A program made the translations under genes and the position numbers. The notes beneath the pieces were generated by a model. It was not told where the DNA came from. It saw only the letters and a program-made list of their open reading frames with translations, and made no database searches. From CAYSUS01 sp964434165 (GTDB lineage Bacteria > Planctomycetota > Planctomycetia > Pirellulales > Thermoguttaceae), in NCBI GenBank assembly GCA_964434165.1, contig CAYSUS010000082.1:1-33158 (forward strand): DNA of 33,158 nucleotides. The letters are read 5' to 3'. This document shows positions 23,013 to 29,214 of this stretch, piece after piece. Numbering within the stretch: the stretch's first letter is position 1; each line of letters opens with the position of its first letter.

Positions 23013-24142
23013 CGGCCGCGGCGGCCTTCCTCGGACCTGCCCGGCACCTCGCGGCCGCGGCGCCCAAGGCCGAGGTCCTCGAAAAGACCGTCATCAGCCA
23101 TCGCCCCGACCTGTATCACGGCTGGCCCACGCTCACGCGGCGGTCGAGCGGCCAGCTCCTGGTGGTCTGCTCGGGCGGGCGCGAGGCCCACGTGTGCCCG
23201 TTCGGCCGCGTGGAGATGATGCGCTCCGACGACCAGGGGCGCACGTGGGGCTGGCCCTGCGTGCTGAAGGACAGCGAGATCGACGACCGCGACGCCGGGG
23301 TGCTCGAGACGCCGCAGGGCACGCTCCTGGTCACGACCTTCACCTCGCTGGCCTACGAGCCGATCCTGGCCAAGGCCGAGAAGCTTGAGCCCGGGCAGCC
23401 CGGCGCGTGGTCCAAGGAGCGTCTGGCGCGCTGGAAGGCCGCGCACGGACGCCTGCCCAAGGAGCGGCGCGAGGATCTGTTGGGCGAGTGGATGCTCCGC
23501 AGCACCGACGGCGGCCTGACCTGGTCGGGGCCCTACCGTTGCCAGGTCAACAGCCCGCACGGACCGTTCGTCGTCTCCGATGGCCGCCTTCTCTACGCGG
23601 GCAAGGAGCTTTGGCACGGCGAGCGGCGGATCGGCGTCTGCGAGTCGACCAACGACGGGCTGGGTTGGAAATGGCTGGCCACCATTCCCACGCGCGAGGG
23701 CGACGACCATCGCAAGTACCACGAGCTGCACGGCGTCCAGACCGCCGAGGGCCGGCTCGTCGTGCAGCTCCGCAACCATAACAAGAGCAATTCGGGCGAG
23801 ACGCTGCAAACGGAATCGTCCGATGGCGGGAAGACCTGGTCGGTGCCGCGCTCGATCGGCGTGTGGGGCCTGCCTTCCCACCTGATGCGCCTGGCCGATG
23901 GCCGTCTGCTGATGACCTACGGCCACCGGCGTCCCCCGTTCGGCAACCAGGCCCGGCTCAGCGAGGACGGCGGCCGCACCTGGTCCGAGCCGATCCTCGT
24001 CTCCGGCGACGGGGCCGGCGGCGACCTGGGCTACCCCAGCACGGTCGAGCTCTCGCCGGGCGCGCTGCTCACCGTGTGGTACGAGTTGACCAAGCAGGCG
24101 CCACGGGCCGTGCTCCGCCAGGCGCGGTGGAAGCTCGGGTGA
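22964..24142 (+). CDS. Tat-exported sialidase/BNR-repeat family protein
   Basis: A 392-aa protein. A twin-arginine signal (NRRRFLQTTGLTAAAAF) sends it across the inner membrane already folded. The body shows five Asp-box-type motifs: SDDQGRTW, STDGGLTW, STNDGLGW (degenerate), SSDGGKTW and SEDGGRTW. These mark the six-bladed sialidase/neuraminidase propeller. Similar planctomycete proteins are annotated as exo-alpha-sialidases, but the substrate is not established and may be another acidic sugar. AAGGAG lies 6 nt before ATG 22964. It ends next to a REP-like palindrome and converges on the Gfo/Idh/MocA gene, consistent with a shared role in sugar catabolism. Confidence 0.88.
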   Translation: MPRTTNRRRFLQTTGLTAAAAFLGPARHLAAAAPKAEVLEKTVISHRPDLYHGWPTLTRRSSGQLLVVCSGGREAHVCPFGRVEMMRSDDQGRTWGWPCVLKDSEIDDRDAGVLETPQGTLLVTTFTSLAYEPILAKAEKLEPGQPGAWSKERLARWKAAHGRLPKERREDLLGEWMLRSTDGGLTWSGPYRCQVNSPHGPFVVSDGRLLYAGKELWHGERRIGVCESTNDGLGWKWLATIPTREGDDHRKYHELHGVQTAEGRLVVQLRNHNKSNSGETLQTESSDGGKTWSVPRSIGVWGLPSHLMRLADGRLLMTYGHRRPPFGNQARLSEDGGRTWSEPILVSGDGAGGDLGYPSTVELSPGALLTVWYELTKQAPRAVLRQARWKLG

Positions 24143-24153
24143 AGGGAAGCGCG

Positions 24154-24202
24154 CCTCGTTCCCACGCTCTGACACCTCGTTCCCGCGCTTCGCGTGGGAA
24201 CG
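24154..24202. repeat. REP-like palindromic repeat between convergent genes
   Basis: CCTCGTTCCCACGCT (24154-24168) is repeated as CCTCGTTCCCGCGCT (24175-24189), 21 bp apart. The second copy forms an 11-bp stem (24178-24188 with 24192-24202, one G-T pair) around a TTC loop. The first copy's arm is a perfect complement of the same right arm, so two alternative hairpins compete. The word CGTTCCCACGC with its partner GCGTGGGAACG is one I know as a dispersed palindrome in many bacterial genomes. It lies between the convergent sialidase-like and Gfo/Idh/MocA genes and may act as a two-way transcription end. Confidence 0.6.
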
Positions 24203-24215
24203 GCGTGGCGGCCTC

Positions 24216-25505
24216 CTAAAGCGACCAGCCTTCCCGGTATTCCCGCCGGATGTACTGGTCGGCCGCGGGACAGTTGGTGGCCTCGAGCTTCTCCGCGTCC
24301 CACTGGAGCTTCTCGCCCACGCGGAAGGCGACCGTGCCCAACAGGTTGTGCTCGATCAAGGCGCCCGAGTAGTCGAAGTTGCACAGCGTGGGTGAGCCGG
24401 TCTTGCAGCCCAGCAGCCACTCCTGGTGGTGCCCCGGCGAGGGCGGAATCGTGGGCTCGGGCGGCTCGAAGTCCTTGTACTTGTCTTCCGGCAGCAGGAT
24501 TCGCTTGCCGTAGTCGCACAGGATCATGCCGTCGTCGCCCTCGAAGAGAAGGCCGATGCCCCACTTGCTCAGGTCGTGGCCCGGCGGCGACTTGGGGCGC
24601 TGGATGCCGTCGTACCAGCAGACCTTCACCGGCGGCATGTCGCCCCGCGCCGGGTGCTCCCAGCGCACCTTGAGCCAGTGCGGGTAGGTCTCGGCCTTGA
24701 GCACGCTCCCTTCGGCCTCGCAGGTCACGGGGTGGCGGAGCTTCAGGGCCCAGAAGGCCAGGTCGATCAAGTGGCTCCCCATGTCGCCGATGCAGCCGTT
24801 GCCGAAGTCCCACCACTGCTCCCAGGTCATGCAGCCGGGAAGGTACGAGGAGTGATACGGCCGGTACGGCGCCGGTCCCAGCCACAGGTCCCAGTCGAGG
24901 TAATCCGGCACGGGCTGCTCGCCCTCCGGCCGATCCTTGGCGTGTCCACTGCGCCCGCACCAGACGTGGGCGGTGCGCACCGGCCCGATCGCCCCGCCTT
25001 GGATCAGCTCGACCACGCGGCGATAGTTGCCCCCCGCGTGGATCTGCGTGCCCATCTGCGTGGCCACGTTGGCCTTCTTCGACCACTCGCCCATCTGCCG
25101 GGCCTCATAGACCGAGTGGGCCAGCGGCTTCTCGCAATAGACGTGCTTCCCGCGCCTCATCGCGCCGACGCCGATCAGGGCGTGCGTGTGGTCCGTGGTA
25201 CTGATCACCACGGCGTCGATCTCCTTCTGGTCGAGCATCCTCCGCCAGTCGGCGTAGGTCCTGGCCTTGGGGAACTGCTCGGCCGCCTTGGCCAGGTTGT
25301 CGGAGTTCACGTCGCACAGGGCGACGATGTTCTCGCCTTTGACGCTGCCCGTGTTCGCGCGCCCGCGACCGGCCACGCCGGCGATGGCGATGTGGAGCTT
25401 GGCGCTGGGGGCGTCCTCGCCGCGGAGGTGGCGGACGAAGAGAACCCCGGCTCCGGCGGCGGCGGTCGAGCGAAGAAACTGCCGGCGACTAGCGCGACGA
25501 GTCAT
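24216..25505 (-). CDS. Tat-exported Gfo/Idh/MocA family oxidoreductase
   Basis: A 429-aa NAD(P)-dependent oxidoreductase. A Tat signal (SRRQFLRSTAAAGAG, RRQFL at 7-11) precedes the Rossmann domain with IAGVAGRGRA (dinucleotide loop, GVAGRG at 43-48). The family's catalytic lysine motif EKPLAH is at 125-130 and a conserved WWDFGNGCIGDMGSH follows. Family members oxidise or epimerise sugars and inositols. Exported versions are common in planctomycetes; how they obtain cofactor in the periplasm is unclear, and some are thought to carry bound NAD(P). ATG 25505 has GGAGG 6 nt upstream. Convergent with the sialidase-like gene, divergent from the PHP phosphoesterase. Confidence 0.93.
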   Translation of the reverse strand: MTRRASRRQFLRSTAAAGAGVLFVRHLRGEDAPSAKLHIAIAGVAGRGRANTGSVKGENIVALCDVNSDNLAKAAEQFPKARTYADWRRMLDQKEIDAVVISTTDHTHALIGVGAMRRGKHVYCEKPLAHSVYEARQMGEWSKKANVATQMGTQIHAGGNYRRVVELIQGGAIGPVRTAHVWCGRSGHAKDRPEGEQPVPDYLDWDLWLGPAPYRPYHSSYLPGCMTWEQWWDFGNGCIGDMGSHLIDLAFWALKLRHPVTCEAEGSVLKAETYPHWLKVRWEHPARGDMPPVKVCWYDGIQRPKSPPGHDLSKWGIGLLFEGDDGMILCDYGKRILLPEDKYKDFEPPEPTIPPSPGHHQEWLLGCKTGSPTLCNFDYSGALIEHNLLGTVAFRVGEKLQWDAEKLEATNCPAADQYIRREYREGWSL

Positions 25506-25570
25506 GGCGGGCCTCCGTGGGGATCAAAGGGGCGGGGTCGGACTGATTTGCCGCTTGGCTGGGCGTGAAC

Positions 25571-25587
25571 GTTAGCGCCAAGTTAGC
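25571..25587. repeat. GTTAGC direct repeat, one helical turn apart
   Basis: GTTAGC occurs at 25571-25576 and 25582-25587, 11 bp apart, about 66 bp upstream of the Gfo/Idh/MocA start (minus strand GCTAAC twice). Same-face spacing suits an activator or repressor site, but six-base repeats can arise by chance. Confidence 0.25.
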
Positions 25588-25664
25588 CCACTTGCGGCCC
25601 GAAAGCAATCACCGCCGCGAGCGGCGAGTTGACTCTGCGGTCGCTCCCGGCGAGACTTGTCCGG

Positions 25665-25682
25665 GGGCGGCGACGGCCGCCC
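25665..25682 (+). promoter_or_regulatory. Hairpin in the PHP phosphoesterase leader
   Basis: GGGCGGC (25665-25671), loop GACG, GCCGCCC (25676-25682): a perfect 7-bp GC stem ending 47 nt before the ATG. No T-tract follows. It could be a leader structure or simply GC-rich coincidence. Confidence 0.25.
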
Positions 25683-25729
25683 GACACGGCCGACAGCTTC
25701 CGTAACGAACGATCCGCAAGGGGGGGACC

Positions 25730-26821
25730 ATGCGACAAGACCGCGCTGCAGTTCTCGCGTTGACGCTACTGGTGCTTGCGAGTTTGTGCCCGATCCTCCG
25801 GGCCGAAACGCGGCAGGAGATCCGCTTCCCGGACCTGCCCGGCCACGAGACGCTGGTCTGCGACCTGCACATGCACACGGTGTTCTCCGACGGCAACGTC
25901 TGGCCCACGGTGCGCGTCGAGGAGGCGTGGCGCCAGGGGCTCGACGTGATCGCCATCACCGACCACGTCGAGTACCAGCCGCACAAGGAGGACGTGCCCA
26001 CCAACCACAACCGTCCCTACGAGCTGGCAGCCGGGTCGGCCAAGGCCCACGGACTCCTGCTCGTCCGCGGCGCGGAGATCACGCGCGACACGCCGCCGGG
26101 CCACTTCAACGCCGTGTTCCTCCGCGACGTTAACCCGCTCGACGCCAAGGACTTCCTGGAAGTGATCGAGGAAGTGAACGATCAAGGCGCTTTCCTGTTC
26201 TGGAACCACCAGGGCTGGAAGGGCGAGGAAAAAGGACGCTGGATGGACGTCCACACCACGATGCTCGATAGGGGCTGGCTGCACGGCATGGAGGTCTGCA
26301 ACGGCGGCGCGTACTATCCCAGCGCCCATAAGTGGTGCCTGGAGAAGAACCTCACGATGATGGGCACCTCGGATATCCACGCCCCCGACCTCCGCAAGCG
26401 CAGCGCGCCCGACGACCACCGCACATTGACCCTGGTCTTCGCCAAAGAGCGAACGCTCGATTCCGTTCACGAGGCCCTCAAGCAGGGCCGCACTGTCGTG
26501 TGGTTCAGCGACCAGCTCATCGGACGCCAGGACTGGCTGGAAAAGCTGTTCCAGGGATGCGTGCGGGTCGAGGAGCCGCATCTGCGCACGGACCGCGCCG
26601 TGTACGTGCACGTGCGCAACTTGAGCGACGTGGACGTGCACCTCAAGCGCAGCGGCGAAGTGGGCCCGGCCGCGATCGAGCTTCCCGCCGGCTCGACGAG
26701 CCTCGTGAAGATCGGCACGGGCAAGCCGGACGATCGGCTGGAACTCCGCTACACGGTCACGAACTTCCTCATCGCCCCAGGAGAGGGCCTGCCCGTGAAG
26801 CTCGAAGTCCCTGGTCCGTGA
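25730..26821 (+). CDS. Exported PHP-domain phosphodiesterase (Sb-PDE-like)
   Basis: A 363-aa protein with a signal peptide (about 1-25, MRQDRAAVLALTLLVLASL...LRA). All expected PHP metal-binding elements are present: DLHMH (Asp45, His47, His49), Asp54, ITDHVEY (Asp78-His79), RGAEIT (Glu116), NHQGW (His160) and TSDIHAP (Asp215, His217). PHP enzymes hydrolyse phosphoesters with a tri-metal centre. The layout with a small C-terminal beta-domain resembles the Sb-PDE group. Location is periplasmic, so the substrate is probably an extracellular or cell-wall-type phosphodiester. Start supported by GGGGGG just upstream. Divergent from the Gfo/Idh/MocA gene; 81 bp before the Nudix gene on the same strand. 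Confidence 0.88.
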   Translation: MRQDRAAVLALTLLVLASLCPILRAETRQEIRFPDLPGHETLVCDLHMHTVFSDGNVWPTVRVEEAWRQGLDVIAITDHVEYQPHKEDVPTNHNRPYELAAGSAKAHGLLLVRGAEITRDTPPGHFNAVFLRDVNPLDAKDFLEVIEEVNDQGAFLFWNHQGWKGEEKGRWMDVHTTMLDRGWLHGMEVCNGGAYYPSAHKWCLEKNLTMMGTSDIHAPDLRKRSAPDDHRTLTLVFAKERTLDSVHEALKQGRTVVWFSDQLIGRQDWLEKLFQGCVRVEEPHLRTDRAVYVHVRNLSDVDVHLKRSGEVGPAAIELPAGSTSLVKIGTGKPDDRLELRYTVTNFLIAPGEGLPVKLEVPGP

Positions 26822-26864
26822 GTCCTCCAACTCACTAATCCGGGATGGCGGCTCCATCCCCGGC

Positions 26865-26900
26865 CACCCTGTCACCCCGCCACCCCCTCACCCCGTCACC
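26865..26900 (+). repeat. 8-bp CACCCCGT tandem repeat ending 2 nt before a start codon
   Basis: CAC begins at 26865, 26873, 26881, 26889 and 26897, an exact 8-bp period. Units are CACCCTGT, CACCCCGC, CACCCCCT, CACCCCGT and a partial CACC. The array ends 2 nt before the Nudix ATG, occupying the place of the ribosome site, and no purine-rich Shine-Dalgarno sequence is present. Confidence 0.8.
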
Positions 26901-26902
26901 AC

Positions 26903-27448
26903 ATGCCCGACAAGAGCTGGACGCTACTAAGCAGCCGCCACTTCGCGGACTACCGCGTGCTGCGGCTCCGCGAAGACCGCTACCGGTTTGAGCCGACCCA
27001 GGCGGAGGCCGACTTCATCGTCTGCGATTCGGCCGACTGGTCGATCGTGATCCCGGTGACCGGGGACCGGCAGGTCGTGTTCATCCGACAGTTCCGGCAG
27101 GCCAGGGCCGAGGTCGTGCTGGAGATCCCCGGCGGCATCCTGGAGCCCGGCGAGCCTTCGCAAGCTGCCGCGGCGCGGGAGCTGGAGGAGGAGACGGGCT
27201 ACGTCCCGGGCTCAATTCGCTTCTTGGGCTCCGTGCTCCCCAATCCGGCCCTGAACAACGCCAGGTGCCACGTGTTCCTGGCCGAGGGATGCCGACCCGT
27301 CGGCAGGCACGCGCCCGACCCCTTTGAGCAGATCGAGACCGTGCTCCGTCCGCTGGACGACGTGCCCGAGATGATCCGCTCCGGCGAACTCTGCCACGCC
27401 CAGGTGATCGCCGCCTTCGCGCTGATGCAGGTGCATGGGGGCGGGTGA
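26903..27448 (+). CDS. Nudix hydrolase, ADP-ribose pyrophosphatase-like
   Basis: A 181-aa cytoplasmic enzyme with a complete Nudix box G-x5-E-x7-R-E-x2-E-E-x-G-Y at 78-100 (Gly78, Glu84, Arg92, Glu93, Glu96, Glu97). The segment VVFIRQFRQARAEVVLEIPGG before the box is typical of ADP-ribose/nucleotide-sugar pyrophosphatases (NudF-like), which split ADP-ribose to AMP and ribose-5-phosphate. Downstream, LGSVLPNPALNNARCHVFLA fits too. Exact substrate not certain. The ATG has no Shine-Dalgarno sequence and is preceded directly by an 8-bp repeat array. The stop is followed by a polypurine tract. Confidence 0.9.
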   Translation: MPDKSWTLLSSRHFADYRVLRLREDRYRFEPTQAEADFIVCDSADWSIVIPVTGDRQVVFIRQFRQARAEVVLEIPGGILEPGEPSQAAAARELEEETGYVPGSIRFLGSVLPNPALNNARCHVFLAEGCRPVGRHAPDPFEQIETVLRPLDDVPEMIRSGELCHAQVIAAFALMQVHGGG

Positions 27449-27476
27449 GGGGTGAAACGAGGGGAAGAACAGCAAC

Positions 27477-27613
27477 AGAGAGAAAGGGAAGAAGGGGGAA
27501 GAAGGGACGAGGGTAGTTGCAGCTACAGATCAAAGGCGATTGAGAGGCCCCACAGACTCGTCTTCCAACCCTATCTCACTTCGTCGCCCTTTCTCCCTTC
27601 CCCTGCTTCCCTT
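27477..27613. repeat. Polypurine/polypyrimidine inverted repeat between convergent genes
   Basis: A run of 31 purines (27477-27507) faces a run of 18 pyrimidines (27587-27604) followed by more C/T sequence. Segment 27484-27501 and the reverse complement of 27597-27613 agree except for one mismatch and one extra G, making a long imperfect hairpin. It separates the convergent Nudix and SRPBCC-SDR genes and ends 11 nt before the latter's stop. It could end transcription from both sides or adopt triplex-type structure. Confidence 0.6.
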
Positions 27614-27624
27614 GGTCTCTGCCC

Positions 27625-29022
27625 TCATCCAGCCCCCAGCATTCTCCGGAGGGCCGGTTCCAGCTCGGGATCGCGGAACTCGAAGCCCGAGGCACGCAGC
27701 TTCTCGGGCGCCACGCGCGCTGATTGCAGCAGCAGCTCGTCGGCCATCTGGCCGAGGACCGCGCGCAGGGCGAACCTCGGGGCCGGGAGGATCGTGGGAC
27801 GCCGCAGCACGCGCCCCAGGGCCTTGGTCATCTCCAAGTTGGTCACCGCCCTGGGCGAGGTGAGATTCACGGGCCCGGCGAGATCTCCGGTGACCAGGGT
27901 GTGAACGATCGCCCGGGCCACGTCGTCCCGCGTGATCCATCCGACCCACTGTCCTCCACCGCCGACCTTGCCTCCCAAGCCCAGCCGGAAGGCACGCAGC
28001 ATCATCTTCAGCGCCCCGCCCAACGGTGAAAGCACTACGCCGATCCGCACGTTCACCACGCGGATGCCCGCCTCGGCCGCCGGCTGGGTGGCCTCCTCCC
28101 ACTGGCGGCACACGTCGGCCAGGAAACCCTCGCCGGCCGGGCTCTCCTCGGTCAGCTCCTCCTCGCCCCGGTTGCCATAGAAGCCGATCGCCGAGGCCGC
28201 AGCAAGCACCCGCGGCTTGCGCTCCAGCCGGGCTAGCGTCTCGCACAGAAGTCGCGTTCCCTTCACGCGGCTGTCGAGGATGCGGGCCTTCTTGACTTCG
28301 GTCCAGCGCCCGCCCGCGATGCTCTCCCCGGCCAGGTGAACCACGGCGTCGAAGCCTTCGACGTCCGCCGCATCGAGTTGGCCCTCAGCCGGTCTCCAGC
28401 TCACGGCCGTCGGCGCATCTTCTCTTTGGTCCGCCTGACCATGCTTGCCGCGGGTGAGCGGCACAACCTCATGCCCCCCCGTCGAGAGCAGCGGCCCGAG
28501 GGCCCCGCCGATCAGTCCCGTGGAGCCGCTGACGAGGACGCGCATCGGTGTGGCTCTCCAACGAAGATGGTCGGCCACGTCAGCCGCCGTCACGCCGTGC
28601 CGGTAGCGGAACATGGCGTCGAGCTTCTTCCGAGTCATGGACCCGCCGAGCAGCCTCCCCAACGGCCCGCCGGGCAGGGCGTACTCGATCTCGTCTTCCA
28701 GCCAGCAGGCGTCGGGACCGTCGGGCACGACGCGATTCGTGTGGACCCAGCGGCGGAAGGGGCCCGAGACCTGCACGTCGCGGAACTGGCGCCCGGGCTC
28801 GAAGTCGCGGTGCTCGGCCACCCAGCGGACCCGCAACGGCCCGACCGGCACGCGGAGCACCACGCGTCCGCCGTCGTCGATGCCGCCCGTGCGCTCCTCG
28901 ACGTCCACGGGGTCCCACGGCGGCATCAACCGCTCCAGGGCCCCGGGCCGAAGGTGCCACGCAAACACCTCCCCGGCAGGTGCCTCGATGCGCGAGCGGT
29001 GGAGGAATTGCTGGTCAGGCAT
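27625..29022 (-). CDS. SRPBCC-SDR fusion protein (TIGR01777-type epimerase)
   Basis: A 465-aa fusion. Residues about 1-150 are an SRPBCC/START-like ligand-binding domain (FLHRSRIEAPAGEVFAWHL; SMTRKKLDAMFRYRHG). Residues about 160-465 are an extended SDR with GSTGLIGG (166-173), FDAVVHLAGESIAGGRW and SAIGFYGNRG (Tyr active site), matching the TIGR01777/YfcH group. That group is annotated as NAD-dependent epimerases with unknown substrates. Met160 could start a standalone SDR, but the SRPBCC part has normal coding character and a start at 29022. No ribosome site is visible there; a TATAAT box lies 8 nt upstream. Downstream of hrpA on the same strand, with 192 bp between. Confidence 0.9.
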   Translation of the reverse strand: MPDQQFLHRSRIEAPAGEVFAWHLRPGALERLMPPWDPVDVEERTGGIDDGGRVVLRVPVGPLRVRWVAEHRDFEPGRQFRDVQVSGPFRRWVHTNRVVPDGPDACWLEDEIEYALPGGPLGRLLGGSMTRKKLDAMFRYRHGVTAADVADHLRWRATPMRVLVSGSTGLIGGALGPLLSTGGHEVVPLTRGKHGQADQREDAPTAVSWRPAEGQLDAADVEGFDAVVHLAGESIAGGRWTEVKKARILDSRVKGTRLLCETLARLERKPRVLAAASAIGFYGNRGEEELTEESPAGEGFLADVCRQWEEATQPAAEAGIRVVNVRIGVVLSPLGGALKMMLRAFRLGLGGKVGGGGQWVGWITRDDVARAIVHTLVTGDLAGPVNLTSPRAVTNLEMTKALGRVLRRPTILPAPRFALRAVLGQMADELLLQSARVAPEKLRASGFEFRDPELEPALRRMLGAG

Positions 29023-29030
29023 GGCAGGGA

Positions 29031-29036
29031 ATTATA
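29031..29036 (-). promoter_or_regulatory. TATAAT box placing the SRPBCC-SDR transcript near leaderless
   Basis: A consensus TATAAT on the minus strand ends 8 nt before ATG 29022. If used, RNA would begin within a few bases of the start codon, which fits the lack of a ribosome site. No convincing -35 is seen at 16-18 nt spacing. Confidence 0.35.
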
Positions 29037-29120
29037 CGCACGAGGGTGAGATTGGGAGACGGCGGACGGGGGGAAGGGAGGGAGGGGACAGGAGTCCGGG
29101 ATCGGGAAACCTCGCACGAC

Positions 29121-29169
29121 GTACTGCGTACCCAGTACGAAGTACGAGAGCACGGGAGTACGAAGGTAC
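29121..29169. repeat. Phased GTAC repeats upstream of the SRPBCC-SDR gene
   Basis: GTAC begins at 29121, 29128, 29135 and 29142 (exact 7-bp period), then at 29158 and 29166: six copies in 49 bp of a GC-rich spacer. The later copies share the longer word GTACGAAG. GTAC is its own reverse complement. The array lies in the 192-bp spacer between hrpA and the SRPBCC-SDR gene. Confidence 0.7.
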
Positions 29170-29214
29170 GAAGAACACCGCCTCGCGCACGCGCTCACCA
29201 CTCACGAACTTCCC

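Noticed and set aside
25629..25657. TTGACT-N17-GAGACT as promoter of the PHP phosphoesterase
   Set aside because: The -35 is good but the -10 matches only 3 of 6 bases; not strong enough to list.
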